Of a stretch of 64,000 nt of DNA, positions 37,504 through 45,407 are shown piece by piece (position 1 is the stretch's first letter; each line of letters begins with the position of its first letter). Source of the stretch: Porticoccus sp002390525 (GTDB taxonomy: Bacteria; Pseudomonadota; Gammaproteobacteria; Pseudomonadales; Porticoccaceae). The translations under genes were made by a program, and so were the position numbers. The DNA lies in NCBI GenBank assembly GCA_943846655.1, contig OX044352.1:682001-746000 (forward strand), written 5' to 3'. Below the pieces are notes generated by a model. It saw only the letters and a list, made by a program, of their open reading frames with translations, had not been told where the DNA came from and made no database searches.

Positions 37504-38190
37504 CTATTCGCTATCAAAGAATCCTATTAGTCTGTCGCTAATTCCTTCACAGGCGACTCCTTGAACTTGAGCTATTAGAGGTATGGGTGGGCCAACCCCC
37601 AGTATATAAGAGGATCCTTTACTGTCTACTTTTATCTTTCCTTTTTCAGTTAAGCCCTTTAGATCCCAAATAGTGGCTTCGTAAGAGGAAGTTTTATCCC
37701 AACTCTTAAAACCAAAGCAACCTCCACTTGGAGCCATACCACAAGTCATAGACCCACTTTCTTCACTCGTTTCGGTGCTACCGTCAACCCATACGATATA
37801 TCTAACCTTTAGCTCTTCAATTTTTTTGGCTATCATATCGCTATTGAGAGCTACCTTCATACGATTTAGATTTAGTGGAGCTATTCTTGGTTCAAACCAG
37901 GGGTAAAATGTATCCAGAAAATTTTTTTCTTGTACAACATTTAAATTCTCAGATCTAGAGATATTGTTTCCAATGCAGTCTATGAAGCCAGGCTCTGTTT
38001 CATACGAATTCCCATGCCTTCTTCCCATAATAACTATCTTTTCTTCACTATCCATGCTTAGCTTAGCAGAGCTAGATTTTTGCTCATCAACAACAGTTGA
38101 AGTGGAGCAACCAGACATAAAAGTTACAATCAATATACTCAAAGAAAAAGAGCATACGACAATAACCTCGCCTAGACTACTAGCTTTCAT
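37504..38190 (-). CDS. Predicted lipoprotein of the envelope operon (terminal gene)
   Basis: A 228-residue protein with a signal peptide and lipobox MSGC near residue 28. The mature part begins with a low-complexity Ser-rich linker, then IVIMGRRHGNSYETEPGFIDCIG, KVRYIVWVDGSTETSE and several cysteines (MTCGMAPSGGCFGF). I do not recognise a family. It overlaps the upstream lipoprotein gene by eleven bases and is the last gene of the operon. A role as an outer-membrane or periplasmic component is inferred only from the signal and context. Confidence 0.75.
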   Translation of the reverse strand: MKASSLGEVIVVCSFSLSILIVTFMSGCSTSTVVDEQKSSSAKLSMDSEEKIVIMGRRHGNSYETEPGFIDCIGNNISRSENLNVVQEKNFLDTFYPWFEPRIAPLNLNRMKVALNSDMIAKKIEELKVRYIVWVDGSTETSEESGSMTCGMAPSGGCFGFKSWDKTSSYEATIWDLKGLTEKGKIKVDSKGSSYILGVGPPIPLIAQVQGVACEGISDRLIGFFDSE

Positions 38191-38746
38191 TTTTTGGTGC
38201 CTTTTTAATATTAATCCAGTTGATTATTTCAGGAATTTGATGAAAGTCAGTGACAATTTGCACGCCGGCATCACGCAGCGCCGCATTAGTAGCCTGGTGT
38301 AGTGCTCTTTCTTGAGAGCCCAAAAAGCGTGTTTGAGTTCTTCCGTAAGAGCTTATAATCCATTCATAAATATTGGAGCCCTTGCCGTCAAGAATTTCCA
38401 GCTTATATTTTATCCATATTTCAAAAATATTTACGCTTGTTTCACGAGGTAAAGAAAGCTGAAGATCCTCAACTTTAACAGAGATATACAAGTCTAAGGG
38501 TTTTGTTGGGCTCAGGGGTCTCGCAGTAAATTCTGATACACCTTGAAACATAGAGTTAAAGATTTTATTTAATAGTTCACTTTGAGATTTTCCAAGTGAA
38601 ATAGTGATTTTTTCATCATCTTTTTCTCGAATAAATGAGTAATCAGTGAATGAATTGTCAAGCACAAGGCCTATTTTGTAAGGCAGCTCTTTTATCAAAG
38701 CTGTCGGGTGTTCACTAACAACAACTACGTGAGTTGAACAGCCCAT
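38180..38746 (-). CDS. YajG-like predicted lipoprotein (5' end disturbed by a homopolymer)
   Basis: The frame from the ATG at 38746 gives 188 residues starting MGCSTHVVVV, which looks like the end of a lipobox with no signal peptide before it. Reading upstream in frame gives KKKIFASIIVTQLFLMGCS, an ideal lipoprotein signal, but no start codon before a stop. An ATG at 38805 is out of frame by one base across a run of ten A and five T. The mature part (KIGLVLDNSFTDYSF, NKIFNSMFQGV) resembles YajG-type lipoproteins. Either the tract has a one-base indel or expression uses slippage. Confidence 0.7.
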   Translation of the reverse strand: MGCSTHVVVVSEHPTALIKELPYKIGLVLDNSFTDYSFIREKDDEKITISLGKSQSELLNKIFNSMFQGVSEFTARPLSPTKPLDLYISVKVEDLQLSLPRETSVNIFEIWIKYKLEILDGKGSNIYEWIISSYGRTQTRFLGSQERALHQATNAALRDAGVQIVTDFHQIPEIINWINIKKAPKNES

Positions 38747-38776
38747 TAAAAATAATTGAGTGACAATAATGGAGGC

Positions 38777-38805
38777 AAAAATTTTTTTTTTAAAGTAGTT
38801 ATCAT
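38777..38805 (-). other. Homopolymer tract interrupting a lipoprotein signal peptide
   Basis: On the minus strand an ATG at 38805 starts MITTLKKK and runs into ten A (38791-38782) and five T (38781-38777). Adding one base would join it to IFASIIVTQLFLMGC of the downstream lipoprotein, giving a complete signal peptide. As written, it frameshifts. Confidence 0.7.
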
Positions 38806-38836
38806 ATTAATCATTTAATATCTTTGGAAGAAAATT

Positions 38837-39823
38837 TTATTCAAGTCCAGTAAGACCTATGAAAGTTCCGTTATTATCATAACTTAACTCTCGCATTAAC
38901 GCAGAAAAACGTGTGGCGGTTTGCAAATTACCTCCTTCAACTTTGAAATGAACCGGAAAGCCGATAGTATGAATACGAACCAGCCGATCTGCTCCTTGAA
39001 GTTTATTGATTTTATCAGTTGCTTTTAGAACTTGACCTATGGAGCCGCCGGTAAAATCATCGCCAAATACATATAAGCTAATTTTATTTTTTGAGGTATA
39101 AAACTGTCTTATAGCTTTTTGTATACCCTCCACAGGGCTTGAGTTACTGAAAGGCGCCCAGGTTGCTAATCGGTTTAATATAGCTTTTCTTCTCGCAGGA
39201 GTATCGGGTATCCACTTTTTGTTAAAACTAGAAAACATATAGTCGCCCATATCATTCATAACTTGGATACCCTTAACTTGGGGATAAATATTAAGAATAT
39301 TAATCATCTCCTTTTTCACTCTGGTCCAAGCAAAATTCGACATACTACCTGATGTATCTATGATGAAGATAATGTATTCACTGTCAACCGGTATACCACC
39401 AATTGCATCTTTCTTTGATTTTTTTTCGATTCTGATTAGCCGTCGCATTTCATCAGTAAGATTTTGTTGGGCTAACGCAAGTTTGGTTTGTTCGTCAGCA
39501 AATACTGAGTTTTTTTGTTGGCTTTCGATTATTTCTTGTTCTAGACTAGCTGCTTTTTCTCTAGCATTCTGCAGTCGAACCTCTTTGTATCTAAGAGTTT
39601 CTTTCAGTACATTTATTTCCCCGCGTATTTCAAATAGTTTTTTTTGTATTATTGGAATGCTTGATAATGTTGGATCTTTTTCAGTTTGAGAGAATGACGA
39701 ATCAACAGTTTTTGCAATCAATAATAAAAGTACTATTGCCCCAAAACCGCAACTTATAACATCTAGAAATGAGATGCTAATTTCGCTTATATTTCTTTTA
39801 TTTTGACGATTTACACGAGTCAT
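38837..39823 (-). CDS. Membrane-anchored vWA protein with ExbD-like helix (B)
   Basis: A 328-residue protein. The short basic cytoplasmic N-terminus is followed by one transmembrane helix (about 16-38) containing SFLDVISCGFGAIVLLLLI. Next comes a periplasmic coiled coil (about 60-115), then a vWA domain with the MIDAS motif FIIDTSGSMS and a later DFTGGS segment. Asp21 in the helix sits like the essential Asp of ExbD/TolR (PFIDVMLVLLI). I chose the ATG at 39823, which overlaps the upstream stop as ATGA, over a TTG at 39829. It is a paralogue of the preceding gene. Confidence 0.85.
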   Translation of the reverse strand: MTRVNRQNKRNISEISISFLDVISCGFGAIVLLLLIAKTVDSSFSQTEKDPTLSSIPIIQKKLFEIRGEINVLKETLRYKEVRLQNAREKAASLEQEIIESQQKNSVFADEQTKLALAQQNLTDEMRRLIRIEKKSKKDAIGGIPVDSEYIIFIIDTSGSMSNFAWTRVKKEMINILNIYPQVKGIQVMNDMGDYMFSSFNKKWIPDTPARRKAILNRLATWAPFSNSSPVEGIQKAIRQFYTSKNKISLYVFGDDFTGGSIGQVLKATDKINKLQGADRLVRIHTIGFPVHFKVEGGNLQTATRFSALMRELSYDNNGTFIGLTGLE

Positions 39824-40863
39824 GGCCAATCTCTTGATGGGCTCATAAAAGATCCCTTAGTTGATATCGCCAATTTCCAATAGCTTGCAGCTGCGAAAGG
39901 ATCACCCTCCATAGGAAACAAAAGTATATTAACTGGAATTCTAGATGGTAATTCTTTTAGAGACTCTTGAAATAGTTTCATTCGATCGCTAGCAGTGATA
40001 GTTACATTATTCTTCTTTTTATTGCCTTGAGTAGGAAGACCGTCCGTTATCAAAAATATATTATCCGGAGATCTGCGAAGGCTAGCTATAGCCTGAAAAG
40101 CTTTGGCTAGATTCGTACCTCCATTTGGAATTACCTTTTTTAGTTCTTGTATTGAAAAGTTTAAGCTTGATAAATCCTGTGTATTCCTCCAAACCCCATT
40201 ATCACTGCTGATCGATTTAGCTGAGGTGTTAAATGTATAAATTTGATATTGACTATCTTTAGGCATTTGAGTGATAAGCCATTCAGTAGTCTTTATAGCA
40301 CGCTTCCACTTAGGGGAATTTTTTTTTGATTCATCATCCATATTTCTCATTCGGATAACATTTACTATAGAATCAGAAAGCATACTGGCAGAGATATCAA
40401 CCAGAATAACGATTCTTTTACCACTTAATTTAAGACCAGTAAGATATTGTCGTTCTCCATCACCTAAGAATTTTCTTATATTTTTACCGTTATCCTGTTC
40501 CTTGAGGAGTTGTATTTTTTCTTCGAGTGCAAAGATTTGCTTCTTTAAAAGATCTAACTCTTTCTCCGTATCTAATTGCGTCGGTGCTGCCTCTTGAATT
40601 TTTTTAATATTTTCTATTATTTTAGCTGTATTTTCGTCTGTAATAGCTAGAGTATTTTTCAGTCTTAATAGGTTTTCTTTCTCGGTTTGGATTTCTTCAA
40701 GAAGAATTTTTTTTTCTGAAGTTCCAGCTAAATCTATAAATTCAGTAGAAATAGGATTATGCTTCAGTATCAGAAATAGAAGCGTAACAGCACCAAATCC
40801 ACAAGCCATTATATCCAGAAATGATAGACTAAAAGTTGTAATTTTACGTTTTAAGCGAGCCAC
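39820..40863 (-). CDS. Membrane-anchored vWA protein with ExbD-like helix (A)
   Basis: A 347-residue protein with the same architecture as its downstream neighbour: basic N-terminus, one helix (about 11-33) with SFLDIMACGFGAVTLLFLI, a coiled coil (about 55-120), and a vWA domain. The domain has MIDAS ILVDISASML and GGTNLAKAF and ends LFPMEGDPFAAASYWKLA. Asp17 is in the ExbD/TolR position. The start is GTG with AGGG nine bases upstream, one base after the previous stop. It presumably forms a hetero-oligomer with the second vWA protein and docks on the ExbB-like channel. Confidence 0.85.
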   Translation of the reverse strand: MARLKRKITTFSLSFLDIMACGFGAVTLLFLILKHNPISTEFIDLAGTSEKKILLEEIQTEKENLLRLKNTLAITDENTAKIIENIKKIQEAAPTQLDTEKELDLLKKQIFALEEKIQLLKEQDNGKNIRKFLGDGERQYLTGLKLSGKRIVILVDISASMLSDSIVNVIRMRNMDDESKKNSPKWKRAIKTTEWLITQMPKDSQYQIYTFNTSAKSISSDNGVWRNTQDLSSLNFSIQELKKVIPNGGTNLAKAFQAIASLRRSPDNIFLITDGLPTQGNKKKNNVTITASDRMKLFQESLKELPSRIPVNILLFPMEGDPFAAASYWKLAISTKGSFMSPSRDWP

Positions 40864-40864
40864 T

Positions 40865-42151
40865 TCAGGTGACCCTAATTAATTGAAATGATTCAGATCC
40901 AACTGTGATAACTTCCCCTAGATGTAATTGTATTTTTTCTTTTTTATTTCGATCTTCATCATTTATGTATAAATTATTTTCCACTAAAAAGATTGATTTT
41001 TTTGATATCTGACTTTGGGCAAACCTTAAAGAATCACCTTGAAGATCAAAATACAGAATATTTCCTATTTCAATAGCTTCATGCCTATAAAGTATATGAG
41101 TTGGTAGCTTCATTGAAGTCAAATTACTGGTTTCTGGTGTATTAGGAATCAAATTATTAAGTGATATGACGAGATGCATATTTTCTTGATCTTGCATAAT
41201 TTCTTGTGAATTTTCTAGAGAACCAAAAACTGCGGCATCTTTTTTTAGTATATGGAATTTGGCTAGTTGCTCTGATATTCCCGGTAACAATAGCAATCTA
41301 TGGCTAGCAACCAGAATATCCCTGCTTTTTACTGTGGAAGCAAACTTCTTTTTTAGTTGATTTATTTTTTTTGTACTTTCTTTTAGGAGTTCATCAAGAT
41401 GGATCGCTAACTGATATGTACCTTGCGGGCTGTCCAGCACAGCTAATGTTTCTGAGCTTAGATTTAGCTTCTCAAGCCATTTTGGTAATAAATTATAGAG
41501 TTGCTGTTCTCCTTCAGCAGTATGGAGCGGGTCAAAGCGATATTCCTTGATAAATTTATCAGCAATATGTCTTGCCCAATCGTCATAAAAAGTTGTTATT
41601 CCCAAATTCGTTACGATATCAACACAAGTTCTCTTTATAATACCTTGGTTTTTTTGTAATTGGGTAAAAACTGTTTGATGTAACTGAATATCCAAGTGCA
41701 CAAAGTGTTTAGTATCACTGACTTTATCTTTGGATTCAAAATGACTTACAGCTGCAACAGCAGAATCAACTAAACCAAGAACCTTAAAACTTAATGCCTT
41801 GGCTAGCCCAAGAATTATAGAAAGCTGCTGACGATCGAAGGTACCAGGTATAGCAAATATAATTTCACTTGGTTTATTTAGCTGATTATATAAATCTGTT
41901 AGTTGTTGAAAAGCTAGATCTGCATTATGCCTAACTTTATTTGTTGGATGAGAGACTGGAGATAAACTAAGTTGGCGCCAAAATTGATTAAAGCTTTTTT
42001 GTGGCGATAAGAAGCTTTTTTTCAGTGCGATATCTCCAGTTTCAATTCCATCATTTGTCAAAAAAGCATATCCAGGACTAATAAATATTTCACCCATTTC
42101 ATTTCCGCAACAATGGCCAGAGTCATTTATCTCAATTATCGCTAAGCTCAT
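40865..42151 (-). CDS. Actin/Hsp70-like protein of the envelope operon
   Basis: A 428-residue soluble protein without a signal peptide. IIEINDSG at the N-terminus resembles the first phosphate motif of the actin/Hsp70 fold. SPGYAFLTNDGIETGDIAL and FNQFWRQLS follow. The segment IIFAIPGTFDRQQLSIILGL ... KVLGLVDSAVAAVSHF matches the Hsp70 pattern of a partner strand, helix and INEPTAAA-like turn. No substrate-binding domain follows; instead the last 60 residues look like a small beta domain (LHLGEVITVGSESFQLI). It would be the only cytoplasmic part of the operon, perhaps an ATP-dependent assembly or regulatory factor. Confidence 0.7.
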   Translation of the reverse strand: MSLAIIEINDSGHCCGNEMGEIFISPGYAFLTNDGIETGDIALKKSFLSPQKSFNQFWRQLSLSPVSHPTNKVRHNADLAFQQLTDLYNQLNKPSEIIFAIPGTFDRQQLSIILGLAKALSFKVLGLVDSAVAAVSHFESKDKVSDTKHFVHLDIQLHQTVFTQLQKNQGIIKRTCVDIVTNLGITTFYDDWARHIADKFIKEYRFDPLHTAEGEQQLYNLLPKWLEKLNLSSETLAVLDSPQGTYQLAIHLDELLKESTKKINQLKKKFASTVKSRDILVASHRLLLLPGISEQLAKFHILKKDAAVFGSLENSQEIMQDQENMHLVISLNNLIPNTPETSNLTSMKLPTHILYRHEAIEIGNILYFDLQGDSLRFAQSQISKKSIFLVENNLYINDEDRNKKEKIQLHLGEVITVGSESFQLIRVT

Positions 42152-42205
42152 ATTATTACTCTTATGAAAATTTTATATGTCATTAATTATCCAAAGTCTA
42201 TTTTT

Positions 42206-43003
42206 TTAGTCTGTTTTTAGATGTCTGATTAGACTGTTGTCACAGTAATCATGTGAATCTAATACTAATCGCTCCTGTGCTAACTGAAGTTGATGCACTA
42301 TAAACATTAGAAATATACTTATCACGAGTGCAATAAAAGTGGAGTTGAATGCCACACCTAAACTTGCTGTAACCCCTGCAATATCTCCCTGCACCGCTTT
42401 ATGGGCTTGACTTAACGCTTCTCCAATGCCTCTAACAGTGCCAATAAATCCTATAGATGGAATTGCCCAAGCTATATAGCGAACCATAGAAAGCTCTGAG
42501 TCAAGCTTATCAGACTCTTTGTCTAATACCTCACTTATTGCATTAGAGACATCCTGTATATTTTTAGTGGAATCAAACCGATGAAGAGCTATTAATAGAA
42601 CCCTTGGTATTAAGCCTTTTTTTTGAGCAGAAGATAGCGCTTGAATTGGCCGAGATATCTGACGAGCATCCTTAGGAAGTATTCGTGTTCCCTCTGGAAT
42701 AGTAAGTAGTTGATGGTTTAACAATTTTCGTTCATCTATGAGACATCTAGCCTTATATCCCATGATGGCACAAGCCCATATCATTAATATAAAGCATGCT
42801 TCTTGCTCAAAATCCTTTATGACAATATAAAAGGACCTTACTGCTACATATGGCTCACCTGCCTCTTCTTTAGCTAATTGATTTTCTAGTAAATTATTCG
42901 CATTGGGTCGAATTAATGTTAGGTAAACTGTATGGACTACAATTAAAGCTAGAATCAGTGAAAAGATTTGATACATGAATTCTGATGAAACTTTTGTTTG
43001 CAT
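42206..43003 (-). CDS. MotA/TolQ/ExbB-family proton channel protein
   Basis: A 265-residue inner-membrane protein. A first helix lies near 10-30, a second near 68-88, then a cytoplasmic loop (SRPIQALSSAQKKGLIP). The hallmark MotA/ExbB pair follows: IPSIGFIGTVRGIGEAL and ASLGVAFNSTFIALVISIFLMF, with the conserved Thr of the pore helix. It has AAGGAG eight bases before the ATG. No separate exbD/tolR gene is nearby; the two vWA proteins carry ExbD-like helices and probably complete the channel. It is expected to convert proton flow into motion or conformational work. Confidence 0.92.
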   Translation of the reverse strand: MQTKVSSEFMYQIFSLILALIVVHTVYLTLIRPNANNLLENQLAKEEAGEPYVAVRSFYIVIKDFEQEACFILMIWACAIMGYKARCLIDERKLLNHQLLTIPEGTRILPKDARQISRPIQALSSAQKKGLIPRVLLIALHRFDSTKNIQDVSNAISEVLDKESDKLDSELSMVRYIAWAIPSIGFIGTVRGIGEALSQAHKAVQGDIAGVTASLGVAFNSTFIALVISIFLMFIVHQLQLAQERLVLDSHDYCDNSLIRHLKTD

Positions 43004-43015
43004 TTGAATTTCTCC

Positions 43016-43255
43016 TTAAATATCGACAGGGAAGGGTATAGCTAAATCTTCAGAAATTTCTTCGCTGGGGTTGAATTTTTGTGTGGTTACATTTTCGTTA
43101 GACATTTCCAGAATTGACTGATTTTTTGTTGAATTCAAGCTACCGTCAGCTGACGGTAGCTTTTTAGTATCTTGCATATCAGCTACTTGCTGATCATTAC
43201 CAGTCACACAACTACTAAAACCAATTGATATAAAAAGAATATAATAGAATTTCAC
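43016..43255 (-). CDS. Small predicted lipoprotein
   Basis: A 79-residue protein starting with GTG (AGGAG five bases upstream). It has a short signal peptide (KFYYILFISIGFSSC) and a plausible lipobox cysteine at residue 16. The remaining 63 residues are Asn/Ser/Glu rich and probably disordered, ending IPFPVDI. I recognise no family. It lies between the PEGA-SUMF1 gene and the channel gene and could be a flexible tether or plug peptide; this is inference. Confidence 0.65.
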   Translation of the reverse strand: MKFYYILFISIGFSSCVTGNDQQVADMQDTKKLPSADGSLNSTKNQSILEMSNENVTTQKFNPSEEISEDLAIPFPVDI

Positions 43256-43298
43256 GACTTCTCCTAAGTTTTAATCTTTCTTAAATTTAAACTTAAAC

Positions 43299-45407
43299 TT
43301 ATTTTTTTGCGACTGGCTTAATATATCGTGCAATCCTAAATCCTACATCATCTGAAGGATTGTTTCCCATATCTCTATATGTTGGCCTTAGGGTGCTAAT
43401 ATCGCTATCACGCCAACTGCTTCCCCGAATAGTTTTAAATTCCCCAGTCTTAGGGCCCATCGGATCAATTTCGGTTTCATCGTTAAGATTAAATTTTATC
43501 TCATAAAAATCATGTACCCATTCAGATACATTCCCTTGCAGATCATACAATCCCTTACTATTTGCATCAAAACTGCCAACTACTGCAGTTGTTTCGGCAC
43601 CATCATCATAAAGAGGTATTACTGAACTCAAAATATCAGATGCGCTCAGATCAGCAAAATTACCACTCTTATTTTTTGTAGAAAAATAATCTCCAAAAGA
43701 TTCTGGTTGAATAACAGGCTCTTGGAAGCGAGCAACCCATGACCACTCTGCTTCTGTAGGTAATCGATATCCAGTACTATTAATGTATGACCCAGTAATT
43801 TTACCATTCCTTTCTTTGTAGAATGGATCCAGTCTATCTATTTTACTTAACCAATTACAATACAGGGCAGCTTGTTCCCAGCTAATATTCACTACGGGTT
43901 GCTCAGGCATATCTAGAGTTTTTCCACGAAAATGACGTGAGCTGTGTTTTTGGAATTGCCAATATTGTTTGTTGGTAACTTCCTTGTTTGCTATATAAAA
44001 AGGGCGAGTTATGTTTACTTTACGCAATACTTCGTTAGCCCTTCGTCCATTTTCTTGTCTGGGAGCCCCCATTAAAAAGTCACCTTTAGGCCTAAAGTAC
44101 TTTAGTACATGATTGTTAATGGTGACAATCTCCCTTGGGATATTAGCCCAATAAGCTTCTTCTTTCGTGAGTAATTGAACTTTTATTGTTTGTTCAAACT
44201 GTGGTTGGGGTATGATATTTTTTTTATACGTTTCGTAACCAGCTCTTTTAATCTCCAAAAGTTGAGGATGAGAGGGAAGCTCAAAACTGCCGTCACCGAT
44301 ACCTAGTAATTTTTTTTCGATCCATACCGATGAATCTTTTGGGGACACAAGAACCTTGATAATACCAATATCAGGTTTTAGCTTTAGGGTAATATTTCTT
44401 TCTTCTCCAGATGATAGAGAAATTGATTTTTTTTGGATTAAATAACCATTAAGAAAGATTGATATACTGTGTTCTTCCTGAGCGTCTAAATATAAAGTTA
44501 ATGGGGTATTTCCAATATATTCTCCATCCATTGTAACGGTTGCTTCTGGAGGGGAAGTTACAAGATTTATAACTCCATCTACAGGCTCTAGACTTACCGT
44601 GGAAAGTTTTTTTGTTTCATTAGAATTTACAGATAGCTTTTTCGACCAGGTTTTATATCCATCGAATGATATTGAAACTAGCTCACCGCTTGATAAGATT
44701 GGCGCTGTAAAGGGTGTTATTCCAGCAAATTTTCCATCTATTCTAATTTGTGCTCCAGTTGGTGAAGAGCTTAACTCTATAAAACCCCAGTTTGGCTCGA
44801 GATCAACATGAAGATTTTGCTGAATATCGAGACCCTTTATTTGAACGTTTAACCTTTTAGTTTTATAACGAGGTAAATTTAAATTTATTGAATGTTCTCC
44901 GGATTGAAGAGATTTTATATTGAAGGGAGCCAGACCAACTAACTTGTTATTCATGAGAATTTCACTACCCGATGGTTCAGTAGTAATCTCTAAGTGTCCC
45001 GGTTTTTTTTTCATAGTTAATTCAATTTTAGTATGATCTTTTTCATCAACACTAAATATATGATTAAGATCGACATAACCAGGGGCAAGCGCCTTTAAAG
45101 AATAACCTCCGGGCCTGATTAAATAGTTATCAGACAGCTGAAAATTTAAACCTCCATATATATTTATCCGAGGCTCCGCTTCAGGCGGCGAGATTGAAAT
45201 AATCAATGATTTCGCGGTAAGCAAAAACCACATAATCAGCATACTTACTAAGAACCCCAAACCAACCGTTACTTTGAGGGGACTGAGCCGAATACTGGAT
45301 CTGCTCGTCGATCCCTGTATTGGCCGAAAATTAATAGCAATAAGTTTTTCTTCTGAAGATGACAGCTGTTCGGATGAGTTAATGTTATCGTCTTTTTTAG
45401 TCGTCAT
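43299..45407 (-). CDS. PEGA-repeat and SUMF1 (FGE-like) domain protein
   Basis: A 702-residue protein: cytoplasmic Ser-rich N-terminus, one transmembrane helix (about 44-66), four or five PEGA repeats (about 70-415) and a C-terminal FGE-sulfatase/SUMF1 domain (about 425-700). PEGA examples are ITTEPSGSEILMNNKLVGLA, SSPTGAQIRIDGKFAGITPF and TSPPEATVTMDGEYIGNTPL. The SUMF1 domain has GDFLMGAPRQENG, NKEVTNKQYWQFQ, GYRLPTEAEWSWVAR, LQGNVSEWVHDFY and VGFRIARY. The catalytic cysteines of formylglycine-generating enzymes (GFRCA) are replaced, so it is probably a binding domain. The ATG at 45407 shares a base with the upstream TAA. Confidence 0.88.
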   Translation of the reverse strand: MTTKKDDNINSSEQLSSSEEKLIAINFRPIQGSTSRSSIRLSPLKVTVGLGFLVSMLIMWFLLTAKSLIISISPPEAEPRINIYGGLNFQLSDNYLIRPGGYSLKALAPGYVDLNHIFSVDEKDHTKIELTMKKKPGHLEITTEPSGSEILMNNKLVGLAPFNIKSLQSGEHSINLNLPRYKTKRLNVQIKGLDIQQNLHVDLEPNWGFIELSSSPTGAQIRIDGKFAGITPFTAPILSSGELVSISFDGYKTWSKKLSVNSNETKKLSTVSLEPVDGVINLVTSPPEATVTMDGEYIGNTPLTLYLDAQEEHSISIFLNGYLIQKKSISLSSGEERNITLKLKPDIGIIKVLVSPKDSSVWIEKKLLGIGDGSFELPSHPQLLEIKRAGYETYKKNIIPQPQFEQTIKVQLLTKEEAYWANIPREIVTINNHVLKYFRPKGDFLMGAPRQENGRRANEVLRKVNITRPFYIANKEVTNKQYWQFQKHSSRHFRGKTLDMPEQPVVNISWEQAALYCNWLSKIDRLDPFYKERNGKITGSYINSTGYRLPTEAEWSWVARFQEPVIQPESFGDYFSTKNKSGNFADLSASDILSSVIPLYDDGAETTAVVGSFDANSKGLYDLQGNVSEWVHDFYEIKFNLNDETEIDPMGPKTGEFKTIRGSSWRDSDISTLRPTYRDMGNNPSDDVGFRIARYIKPVAKK

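Noticed and set aside
42206..43003. Flagellar MotA
   Set aside because: The protein lacks a MotB partner and sits in a non-flagellar operon; its pore helices are closer to the ExbB/TolQ pattern.
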